Positions 24,903 to 32,498 of a stretch of 64,000 nt of DNA are shown one piece after another (position 1 is the stretch's first letter; each line of letters opens with the position of its first letter). The stretch comes from Dyadobacter psychrotolerans (GTDB lineage Bacteria; Bacteroidota; Bacteroidia; Cytophagales; Spirosomataceae), in contig NZ_SMFL01000004.1 of the NCBI RefSeq assembly GCF_004349265.1, forward strand, positions 33,150-97,149, read 5' to 3'. The position numbers and the translations under genes are program-made. Below the pieces are notes generated by a model. The model made no database searches, was not told the DNA's origin, and worked only from the letters and a program-made list of their open reading frames with translations.

Positions 24903-25703
24903 ATGTCAATCGTTAAAAAAGCAACAGCGGATCAGTTGAATGTGATGATCTTTGAAGACCGACAACAGCTGGGAGAATATGCCGCACAAATGGTGGCAGA
25001 AAAAATAAATGAACTGCTCGATAAGCAGCAAATGGTCAATATCATTTTTGCCGCCGCGGCTTCACAAAATGAATTTCTTGCTACACTGATCAAGCTGCAA
25101 GTAGACTGGAAGCGCATCAACGCTTTTCACATGGATGAGTACATCGGACTGCCAAAAGGTGCCAAACAGCATTTTTCTTACTTTTTAGGAGAGCAGATTT
25201 TCAATAAGGTTCCTTTTGCCAACGTGTTTTGTCTGGATGGCAGCACAGAGGATACTCAGGCCGAATGTGAACGTTACAGTGAACTGCTGATGAAATATCC
25301 GACCGATATTACCTGCATGGGCATCGGAGAAAATACGCATCTGGCCTTTAATGATCCTTATATGGCAGATTTTAATGAAAACAGACTCGTCAAGGTTGTC
25401 GAGCTGGCCGTCGAAAGCAGACAACAGCAGGTCAATGAGGACTGTTTTGAACATGTAAGTCAGGTTCCTTCGTATGCTTACACGCTTACGGTTCCTGCTT
25501 TACTGAAAGCAAAGGCCATTTACAGTATGGTACCAGGTCCTTCAAAAGCACAGGCCGTGTTCCATACATTAAATGATGAGATATCCGTGAAATATCCTTC
25601 GACAATTCTGCGCACACTTTCGAATGCGTATCTGTTTTTAGATACTGAAAGTGCAGCTGACCTGGATGCACAGACACAGGCGTCTGTACTCACCTTTGAT
25701 TGA
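24903..25703 (+). CDS. Glucosamine-6-phosphate deaminase-like protein with altered active site
   Basis: 266 residues, the length of E. coli NagB. The motif FHMDEYIG (Asp78) matches the catalytic FNMDEYVG. The second motif reads GIGENTHLAFNDP (140-152), where NagB has GVGNDGHIAFNEP: His146 is kept, but the positions of E. coli Asp141 and Glu148 are Asn144 and Asp151. The phosphate loop is FAAAASQNEFL instead of the GLPTGGTP type. It belongs to a NagB-like branch found in sugar loci of Bacteroidota and Planctomycetota, whose reaction is less certain. It may deaminate or isomerise an amino-sugar phosphate in the cytosol. It lies between the TonB receptor and hexuronate-type importer. Confidence 0.75.
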   Translation: MSIVKKATADQLNVMIFEDRQQLGEYAAQMVAEKINELLDKQQMVNIIFAAAASQNEFLATLIKLQVDWKRINAFHMDEYIGLPKGAKQHFSYFLGEQIFNKVPFANVFCLDGSTEDTQAECERYSELLMKYPTDITCMGIGENTHLAFNDPYMADFNENRLVKVVELAVESRQQQVNEDCFEHVSQVPSYAYTLTVPALLKAKAIYSMVPGPSKAQAVFHTLNDEISVKYPSTILRTLSNAYLFLDTESAADLDAQTQASVLTFD

Positions 25704-25762
25704 TGATTCTAACAAGAATTGTCGGTACCTTAAGCCTTTAAAGCCTCTTTCTTAATCTGATT

Positions 25763-27082
25763 ATGATAAACAATACAACCGGAAGTTACAGGTGGGCGAT
25801 TTGCACGCTGCTATTTTTTGCCACAACGATCAATTATCTCGACAGACAGGTTCTTGGACTTCTAAAGCCGGTGCTGGAAACCGAGTACAACTGGACAGAA
25901 AGTGATTACAGCTATATCGTCATGGCTTTCTCTGCGACCTATGCGATCGGGCTGGTTGTTTTTGGAAGGATTGTCGATAAGATAGGGGCCAAATCGGGAT
26001 ACACCATTTCGGTGACCATCTGGAGCATTGCTGCCATGTGCCACGCGCTGGTAAACAGTACCCTGGGTTTTGGTATTGCAAGGGCTGCTTTGGGTATTGG
26101 CGAGTCGGGCAACTTCCCGGCAGCTGTCAAAACGGTCACCGAATGGTTTCCTAAAAGAGAACGTGCGCTGGCCACAGGGATTTTCGATTCAGGCTCCAAC
26201 ATCGGAGCCTGCGTCGCACCGATTATGGTGCCCTGGCTTTTGGGAATTTATGGATGGAAAGCGGCTTTTATAATTACAGGCGCCATTGGTTTTTTATGGC
26301 TGATTGCATGGCGGCTAATTTACAAGCAGCCAGAAAAACATCCCAAATTGTCCGCTGCCGAACTGGCCTATATCCGAATCGATGATACCGAGTCGGAAAA
26401 ACAGGCAGAAACGGATTTGAGCAACGGCATTGCCAAACATAAAATCAGCTGGGGTGCGCTATTCTCTTTAAGAGCAACCTGGTCTTTTATCGCCGGTAAA
26501 TTTCTGACCGATCCGATTTGGTACTTTTTCCTTTTCTGGCTGCCCTCTTATTTTAGTACAACCTTCAATCTGGATCTTAAAAAGCCGGGACTTCCACTGG
26601 TGATTGTATATTCTGCGGCGACTCTGGGCGCTGTTGGGGGAGGTCTTCTTTCATCATGGTTTATCAAAAAAGGCTGGAGTGTTTCCAAATCAAGAAAAGC
26701 GGCTTTGTTTATTGCAGCGCTGTGTGTGGTGCCTATCATCGGCGCACGCTTTGTGAGTGATGTCTGGGCAGCGGTGGGATTGATCGGCCTTGCTGTTGCG
26801 GGAAATGCTGCCTGGAGCTCCAACATTTATACCATCGTGTCTGATATGCTTCCCAAAAATACTGTCAGCTCAGTAATTGGTATTGGCGGGATGGCCGGTG
26901 CGATCGGCGGGGTGCTGTTTCCTTTGTTTATTGGTGTTATACTGGATTATTACAAAGGCATCGGCAATTTGGTAGCAGGCTATAATGTCATATTTCTCGT
27001 CTGCAGTGTTTCTTTTCTTATTGCTTGGCTGGCGATACATTTACTGACACCCAAGATTGAGCCCGTGGAAGTTAACGCTTAA
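25763..27082 (+). CDS. MFS hexuronate-type importer (ExuT-like)
   Basis: 439 residues and twelve predicted membrane helices. The first helix carries TTINYLDRQVLGLLKP and the loop after helix 4 has GESGNFPAAVKTVTEWFPKRERALATGIFDSG. Both are hallmarks of the anion:cation symporter branch that includes the hexuronate transporter ExuT. It probably brings galacturonate, glucuronate or an unsaturated derivative across the inner membrane. That matches the GH28-like and uronyl-hydrolase-like genes upstream. No uronate isomerase or kinase is in the window, so the catabolic steps must be encoded elsewhere. Confidence 0.85.
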   Translation: MINNTTGSYRWAICTLLFFATTINYLDRQVLGLLKPVLETEYNWTESDYSYIVMAFSATYAIGLVVFGRIVDKIGAKSGYTISVTIWSIAAMCHALVNSTLGFGIARAALGIGESGNFPAAVKTVTEWFPKRERALATGIFDSGSNIGACVAPIMVPWLLGIYGWKAAFIITGAIGFLWLIAWRLIYKQPEKHPKLSAAELAYIRIDDTESEKQAETDLSNGIAKHKISWGALFSLRATWSFIAGKFLTDPIWYFFLFWLPSYFSTTFNLDLKKPGLPLVIVYSAATLGAVGGGLLSSWFIKKGWSVSKSRKAALFIAALCVVPIIGARFVSDVWAAVGLIGLAVAGNAAWSSNIYTIVSDMLPKNTVSSVIGIGGMAGAIGGVLFPLFIGVILDYYKGIGNLVAGYNVIFLVCSVSFLIAWLAIHLLTPKIEPVEVNA

Positions 27083-27120
27083 CAGAAAAGAATTTTAAAT
27101 ACCGGGTAAAAGCGAATAGA

Positions 27121-28038
27121 ATGAAAGCGGTTGGGACTGACTTGGAACGCAGTATCGTAAATCTGAAAGAACTGGGCATTCAAAGCGCGGTGCTGCTTGG
27201 AAAATATGTTTACAATGGCGCGCGAAGCCATCTGCAAACGCATGCTCATGAGCACATCATTGAATTTGTATATTGCGATAACGGCGCCCAGGTCTACGAG
27301 GTCAACCAGCAGCAATACGAAGTGCACGGCGGAGATGTTTTTGTCACCTTTCCCGGCGAGCCACACAGCAGCGCTAATCATCCCGAAGCAAAAGGCGCAA
27401 TTTATTGGCTACAGATCCGCATCCCGGAAAGTGGAGCTGAATTTTTAGGATATGCCGGTTTAAACGCGCAGGCTTTCCTTGGTAAGTTATTGTCGCTCCC
27501 ATGCCGGCATTTTAAGGGCAATGCGCTGATTAAAAATGGATTTGAGCAAATCTTTCAGCTTTGCCAATCGCCGATGAGCCCTTATTCGGTGTTGTCTGTT
27601 CATGTCCAGCTTGCGCGCTTGCTGCAATGCATTATTGAATGTGCCGCCGCCGCCGCAGAGGTAACCGGAGCTGCGGCAGGTGATGACTTGCGGCTTGAGA
27701 GAGTCAAAAAATATATCGATGATCATTTAAAGAGCGATCTGTCGATTCAAATTCTTGCAGATCATCATCATATTTCTGAATCCCATTTCAAAAAATGGTT
27801 TAAAGAACACATTGGCATCACACCGATGGATTACATCCAAAGAAAAAGAATTGAAAAGGCCAAGAAAACTTTGTGCGAAAAGACCGATAGAAGGATTGCA
27901 GATATCGCCTTTGAGCTAAATTTTTCTTCCAGCCAATACTTTACTACCGTCTTTAAGAAGTATGCCGGAATCACTCCTTTGGAATACAAAAGGTTAACTC
28001 TGGCTGAAAGAAATTTCGATTCCCGGCTTAAATCGTAG
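27121..28038 (+). CDS. AraC-family regulator with N-terminal cupin
   Basis: 305 residues. The N-terminal half has a cupin-like sensor (THAHEHIIEFVYCDNGAQVY, then VHGGDVFVTFPGEPHSS). The C-terminal 100 residues contain two helix-turn-helix motifs (LSIQILADHHHISESHFKKW and IADIAFELNFSSSQYFTTVF), ending in YAGITPLEYKR. AraC proteins of this plan usually activate sugar genes when a ligand binds the cupin. It is the last gene of the co-directional block, 38 bp after the importer, and its 3' end overlaps the converging FHS transporter gene by 11 bp. It probably adds a second level of control besides the LacI protein. Confidence 0.88.
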   Translation: MKAVGTDLERSIVNLKELGIQSAVLLGKYVYNGARSHLQTHAHEHIIEFVYCDNGAQVYEVNQQQYEVHGGDVFVTFPGEPHSSANHPEAKGAIYWLQIRIPESGAEFLGYAGLNAQAFLGKLLSLPCRHFKGNALIKNGFEQIFQLCQSPMSPYSVLSVHVQLARLLQCIIECAAAAAEVTGAAAGDDLRLERVKKYIDDHLKSDLSIQILADHHHISESHFKKWFKEHIGITPMDYIQRKRIEKAKKTLCEKTDRRIADIAFELNFSSSQYFTTVFKKYAGITPLEYKRLTLAERNFDSRLKS

Positions 28039-29311
28039 CTTTTCCAGCCTTGTAGCCCGACGTTGCATAATACAAAAGAAACAGGTAGAAAGGCAGCAGA
28101 AGTATATATGCAATCTGAGGGTTAAAACTGTCACTGAGTTGTCCATAAAACAGCGGAGAGACCGCCCCTCCAACGATACCCATAATCAAAAGAGCAGATC
28201 CTGACTTGGTGAATTTTCCCAGTCCTTGCATAGCAAGCGGCCAAATTGCGGGCCATATCAGCGCGTTTCCCAATCCCAGCAAAGCAATCATCCAAACAGA
28301 GGTTTTACCGGTCAAAATCATCGCGCTGATTGTAAACAGAATCCCGATGCCTGCTGAGAAAAGCAAAGCCCTGCGTTGACTGATGAATTTAGGAATGGCA
28401 AAAATTCCGAATATATAGCTGATAATCATGATCAGCAGCGTGTAGGTTGAAAAGAATTTAGCTTCTTTAAAAGACGTTCCCTGAAACTCACTGTAATTGA
28501 TGATCGTATCTACTGCGAGCACTTCAACACTCACGCCGCAGAAAATAGCTACGGCCCCCAATATCAGGTGTGGAAACTGAAACAGACTGGTTTTTTTTGC
28601 GGTCTGATCATCGGTGAAATCGATCTCGGGCTCATCGGCAATATCAGGTAAACTTGTAAGCCTGATCAGAATACCCAGAGTTAGTAGCACAATCGTCAAA
28701 GCGATGTAGGGAACAATCAGTCTGGCGGCCAACTCGTCAAGCATTTGATTTTGCTGAATGATCGATAAAGTTGGCAGGGCAGCCGAAAGCCGGTCAATCT
28801 CGTCAGGGTCCTTTGAGACAGCACTCAGCAGCAGCAAAGGAGCAATGGCGCCGGCTACCTTGTTACAAACCCCCATCACACTCATACGCATCGCCGCGCT
28901 CTCGATCGGTCCTAAAATGGTCACATACGGATTAGCAGCTGTCTGAAGCAGCGTCAAACCGGTTGCCTGCACGAAGAGTCCTAATAAAAAAAGACTATAT
29001 GCTCTGGCCGCGGCAGCGGGAATAAAAATAAGCGCGCCGGCTGCCATGATCCATAAACCAAGCACCATGCCGTTTTTATATCCGGTTTTTTTGATGATAT
29101 AAGAAGATGGCAGGGCCATGATCAGATAGGAAATATAAAAGGCAAATGCAACCAGCATCGCCTGCTGTGTGGTGAGCTGACAAGCTAGTTTAAAATATGG
29201 AATCAGTACTGCATTAAGCCAACTGACAAAACCAAACACAAAAAATAGCGTGCCGATGATGACAATGTATCTGGACTGTTTGCCTTCCGTAAAATTGATT
29301 GAATCTACCAT
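28028..29311 (-). CDS. FHS-family MFS sugar importer (FucP/NagP/GluP type)
   Basis: 427 residues with about twelve membrane helices. FVFGFVSWLNAVLIPYFKLA in helix 1, then YLIMALPSSYIIKKTGYKNG and TLLQTAANPYVTILG, are typical of the fucose/glucose/GlcNAc:H+ symporter family. The family includes fucose, glucose/galactose and N-acetylglucosamine permeases. With amino-sugar hydrolases on both sides, GlcNAc is a sensible guess, but specificity cannot be read. It is transcribed with, and 20 bp downstream of, the PhyH-family gene, and converges on the AraC gene. Confidence 0.85.
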   Translation of the reverse strand: MVDSINFTEGKQSRYIVIIGTLFFVFGFVSWLNAVLIPYFKLACQLTTQQAMLVAFAFYISYLIMALPSSYIIKKTGYKNGMVLGLWIMAAGALIFIPAAAARAYSLFLLGLFVQATGLTLLQTAANPYVTILGPIESAAMRMSVMGVCNKVAGAIAPLLLLSAVSKDPDEIDRLSAALPTLSIIQQNQMLDELAARLIVPYIALTIVLLTLGILIRLTSLPDIADEPEIDFTDDQTAKKTSLFQFPHLILGAVAIFCGVSVEVLAVDTIINYSEFQGTSFKEAKFFSTYTLLIMIISYIFGIFAIPKFISQRRALLFSAGIGILFTISAMILTGKTSVWMIALLGLGNALIWPAIWPLAMQGLGKFTKSGSALLIMGIVGGAVSPLFYGQLSDSFNPQIAYILLLPFYLFLLYYATSGYKAGKATI

Positions 29312-29331
29312 TTCGCGATCAGAGCTACCGG

Positions 29332-30108
29332 TTATTTTATGAATTCATCGTTTTTCAACTGACGGTCTGCTGCATTTTGTCTGCCGTGATCAAAGCCGTT
29401 GGCCCTTTCATAGCGGATCATCTCAGCAGGGCGGAAATTAACAATGAATGCACGGCGCTGTCCATCGGTCGAATTTCCCCGGCTGTAATGCAAGGTTCTT
29501 CCATGGTGAAAGGTGCATGAGCCAGGTTTTAGTTCTATCGCTATTGCTTCCTCTTCGCTGGCCGTGCACATCAAAGCGCCGCCTTTTTTGGCTGCAAAGG
29601 TATGCGGTCTTACCTCTTTAAGATTTGAGCCGGCAACAAACCACATACAACCGCTTTCCAATGTGGCGTGATCCAGCGACAGCCAGCAGCTGGCAGCTCT
29701 TTTATCGGGTACATTCAGCCAGTATGCTTCGTCCTGGTGCCAGGGTGTTATGGTATTTGTATACGGAGATTTGTTGATCAGCATGTCAAAATCCATTTCC
29801 AGATCTTCTCCCATGAGTTGTTTGCTGACCTCAAGTGCTTTTTGATGATAAGACATCTCAAGCAGTTCGGGGCGGAAATCACTTGGCCACATGATTTGGG
29901 TGATGTTTTCAACTTTGTCGCTATCGCCCAGGTTCGCACCTAAATCCGACCGATTTGCTCCGACGTTAATCGTGCCGCTTAAAAATTCGTCGTAGAGCGT
30001 CTTGTATCGCTCGACCTCCTCTAAGGAAATCAGGTTTTCTACCACCAGATAGCCATTTGCAGCAAAGAACTCGATCTGTGGTTGCGTAAGTGTTATTTTT
30101 GTATCCAT
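29332..30108 (-). CDS. Phytanoyl-CoA dioxygenase (PhyH) family oxygenase
   Basis: 258 residues from ATG 30108 (MDTKITLTQPQIEFF). A longer reading from 30210 adds 34 residues unlike the family and is less likely. The iron ligands are the His-x-Asp in TPWHQDEAYW and a distal His in CTFHHGRTLHYSRGN, with an Arg after it (DGQRRAF) for 2-oxoglutarate. Other family landmarks are NGYLVVENLISLEEVERY and SCWLSLDHATLESGCMWFV. It is a cytosolic Fe(II)/2-oxoglutarate oxygenase; the substrate is unknown. PhyH-family genes next to FHS transporters in Bacteroidota suggest action on an imported sugar or osmolyte, but that is inference. Confidence 0.85.
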   Translation of the reverse strand: MDTKITLTQPQIEFFAANGYLVVENLISLEEVERYKTLYDEFLSGTINVGANRSDLGANLGDSDKVENITQIMWPSDFRPELLEMSYHQKALEVSKQLMGEDLEMDFDMLINKSPYTNTITPWHQDEAYWLNVPDKRAASCWLSLDHATLESGCMWFVAGSNLKEVRPHTFAAKKGGALMCTASEEEAIAIELKPGSCTFHHGRTLHYSRGNSTDGQRRAFIVNFRPAEMIRYERANGFDHGRQNAADRQLKNDEFIK

Positions 30109-30399
30109 GTTCTTGATGGTTAGAGGTAATGGGATCAATATTGAATTGAATGGATAGCCAGCTATAAACAGCCTGCTGTTTGTACAAATGTATTCAGAAG
30201 CTTTTAGCAAAAATTATGGTTTAGTAGGGAAGTACTAAATTGAACATCCGGTTATAACACCTGGCAAAAAGCTAAAAGATAGCATCGTTTTCAGTTATGT
30301 ACTGATGAATATAAAATGTTAATTGGGTTTTTTCTATTATATTAAAATTAAATACTGTTATTTTGATATTTGCATTATCCTAATATTGTAACTGTAAAT

Positions 30400-30996
30400 G
30401 TGTTGGAACAGACTGTAAATAACGAACGGGCATTATTGGTGCGCTCCTCTGAGTCAGACGAGAATGCTTTTGCTGCGTTGTTTCACCTCTACAAACACAA
30501 ATTATACGCCTACCTTCTCAGGCTCACTGAATCGGAAATGCTCTCTGAGGATATTGTGCAGGACGTCTTTATGAAACTTTGGAACGATCGCAGCTCGCTT
30601 TCAGAGATTGACAGTTTCGGAAGTTATCTTTTTCGGATGTCGAAAAATCATGTCATTAACCATTTCAGAAGAATGTCGCATGAGACGCTGATTATTGCTG
30701 AAATGTTTCAGCTAAATGATTCTGCCCACAATGAAACCCAGGACATGATCGCGCTAAAAGAAACTGAAAAAATTCTGGGCGAAATTATCGAGAAACTTCC
30801 TGCTCAGCAAAAAGCGGTATATCAACTCAGCCGTCAGGACGGTAAAAGTCATGACGAAATTGCCAACCTTTTGAAAATCTCGCCCAATACCGTTAAAAAC
30901 CACATTGTTCAGGCAATGTCGACTATCCGCACCCAGCTGCGCCGTCATTCGGACACCCTTCTGATTCTGGCCGGTATAGCGGCTTTGAAAAAATAA
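30400..30996 (+). CDS. ECF sigma factor of the SusCD locus
   Basis: About 198 residues from GTG 30400; an adjacent TTG at 30403 is equally possible. A longer frame opens at TTG 30370 but sits in a likely -7 box (GATATTTG, 30365-30372). Region 2 reads AFAALFHLYKHKLYAYLLRL, then SEDIVQDVFMKLW. Region 4 reads LPAQQKAVYQLSRQDGKSHD and the helix-turn-helix IANLLKISPNTVKNHIVQAM. It resembles the sigma factors that Bacteroidota pair with FecR and SusC/D. It should direct RNA polymerase to the SusC promoter once released from the FecR protein encoded 148 bp downstream. Confidence 0.9.
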   Translation: MLEQTVNNERALLVRSSESDENAFAALFHLYKHKLYAYLLRLTESEMLSEDIVQDVFMKLWNDRSSLSEIDSFGSYLFRMSKNHVINHFRRMSHETLIIAEMFQLNDSAHNETQDMIALKETEKILGEIIEKLPAQQKAVYQLSRQDGKSHDEIANLLKISPNTVKNHIVQAMSTIRTQLRRHSDTLLILAGIAALKK

Positions 30997-31144
30997 TTCT
31001 GTTTTTTTTCTTTCCGGCTAGTCCCTTGCTCTCTGTCATTTGTCTTTTATTTGGAGTAATTGAATTTTGATGTTTAAAACATTTGTCAAATTTCAAAATT
31101 GCAGAACAGAAAATAAGTGACCCTGAGCAATACAGATATAGATT

Positions 31145-32335
31145 ATGTATACCGACCGGATAAAATATCTGACAAAAAGATTCTTCGACGGCGCATGCAC
31201 CGAAGAAGAAAAAAAGGAGCTTTCTGTGTGGATCGAACAAAATCCTGATCACATACTTGCTGTGGCGCTGCAAGATGAATGGGAGAGCTTTGAGAGCGAA
31301 ATTAAAATGTCTTCGCAGGTTTCCGAAAGGGTTTTAAGTAATATCCTACCTTCCACAGTTGAAACTTTTGAGCATCAGGATCTTGAAGATCAAACTGCGA
31401 GGCGGTATCTGTGGGCAAAAATTGCCGCAGCGGCTGTGCTTATCTTGTCGCTTGGCCTATATTGGTGGTCAGGCAGAGATCAGGGGCAGCTCGCCAGGTT
31501 GTCTGTACCGGCAGCGCAACCGGCAGATATTGCGCCAGGGACAAATAAAGCGGTGCTCACACTTGGTGATGGTTCTAGTATTATTCTTGACAGCGCACAG
31601 AATGGTAATTTGGCCAGTCAGGGAAATACCAGCGTTACCAAATCAAAAAAAGGAGAACTCGTATACAACAACCCAACGGGCAGTGCGGATCAAAATGTGG
31701 TCTTTAATACAGTTACCACACCTAAGGGCGGCCAATACCACATCATTCTGCCCGACGGCTCAAAGGTCTGGTTAAATGCGGCTTCGAGCCTAAGGTTCCC
31801 AACCGCTTTCAACGGCAAAGAACGGGCCGTGGAAATTACCGGTGAAGTTTATTTTGAGGTGGCCCACAATCAGAAAATGCCTTTTGTGGTTAAGGCCGGG
31901 CAAACGCAGATTGCTGTTTTAGGTACGCACTTCAACGTAATGGCTTATACGGATGAAAAAGTTTTGAAAACCACGTTGCTTCAGGGCTCGGTAAAGGTAA
32001 GCAGGGCAGGGAAATCGGCCATGCTCTCACCAGGCCAACAGGCACGTGTAAAAATGATCTCGGATCATATCGGTGTATTTGACAATATAGATACCGAAAA
32101 AGAGATGGCCTGGAAAAACGGTTACTTTCAGTTTCAGGATGATAATCTGGAAAATATTATGCGACAAATTTCCAGATGGTACGATGTGGATGTGACCTAC
32201 GAGGGAAATCCGGGAAAAGAAACCTTCACAGGTCGGTTGCCCAGAAACGGTAATGTTTCAAAAGTTTTAAAGATTTTATCACTCAGCGGCGTCAAATTCA
32301 GAATAGAAGGAAAGTCGATCATTGTAACCCCTTAA
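31145..32335 (+). CDS. FecR-type anti-sigma factor
   Basis: 396 residues. The N-terminal 75 residues are cytosolic and acidic (TKRFFDGACTEEEKKELSVW) and bind the sigma factor. A single membrane helix follows at about 84-104 (AKIAAAAVLILSLGLYWW). The periplasmic part carries the FecR domain (TTPKGGQYHIILPDGSKVWL, ITGEVYFEVAHNQKMPFVVK, VLGTHFNVMAYTDEK) and a C-terminal DUF4974 domain (NLENIMRQISRWYDVDVTYE). In the known mechanism the STN domain of a SusC-type receptor contacts the FecR C-terminus, and sigma is released when substrate binds. The SusC downstream has an STN domain, completing the circuit. Confidence 0.93.
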   Translation: MYTDRIKYLTKRFFDGACTEEEKKELSVWIEQNPDHILAVALQDEWESFESEIKMSSQVSERVLSNILPSTVETFEHQDLEDQTARRYLWAKIAAAAVLILSLGLYWWSGRDQGQLARLSVPAAQPADIAPGTNKAVLTLGDGSSIILDSAQNGNLASQGNTSVTKSKKGELVYNNPTGSADQNVVFNTVTTPKGGQYHIILPDGSKVWLNAASSLRFPTAFNGKERAVEITGEVYFEVAHNQKMPFVVKAGQTQIAVLGTHFNVMAYTDEKVLKTTLLQGSVKVSRAGKSAMLSPGQQARVKMISDHIGVFDNIDTEKEMAWKNGYFQFQDDNLENIMRQISRWYDVDVTYEGNPGKETFTGRLPRNGNVSKVLKILSLSGVKFRIEGKSIIVTP

Positions 32336-32410
32336 ACCTAAAATAACATCTATGACAGAACCGACCCGTTAAGAATCAAACTTACAGGTGCCGACTCTAA
32401 ATAAAAAGAA

Positions 32411-32433
32411 CGGGAACGTTGCAACCGCTCCCG
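32411..32433 (+). promoter_or_regulatory. Leader hairpin upstream of the SusC gene
   Basis: CGGGAACG (32411-32418) can pair with CGCTCCCG (32426-32433), seven of eight base pairs, around the loop TTGCAAC. It sits in the 163-nt leader between the anti-sigma stop and the SusC ATG at 32499. No T-run follows, so it looks like a leader structure affecting stability or translation rather than a terminator. Confidence 0.35.
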
Positions 32434-32498
32434 CTCAAAAGAGCCGGCATTACTTAACAATTATCTCAAACCGTTTAGTACCAACTCAAAACAAAAGT

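Noticed and set aside
24610..24909. Minus-strand ORF at the end of the TonB receptor gene
   Set aside because: It is antisense to the receptor's C-terminal strands and lacks any feature of its own.
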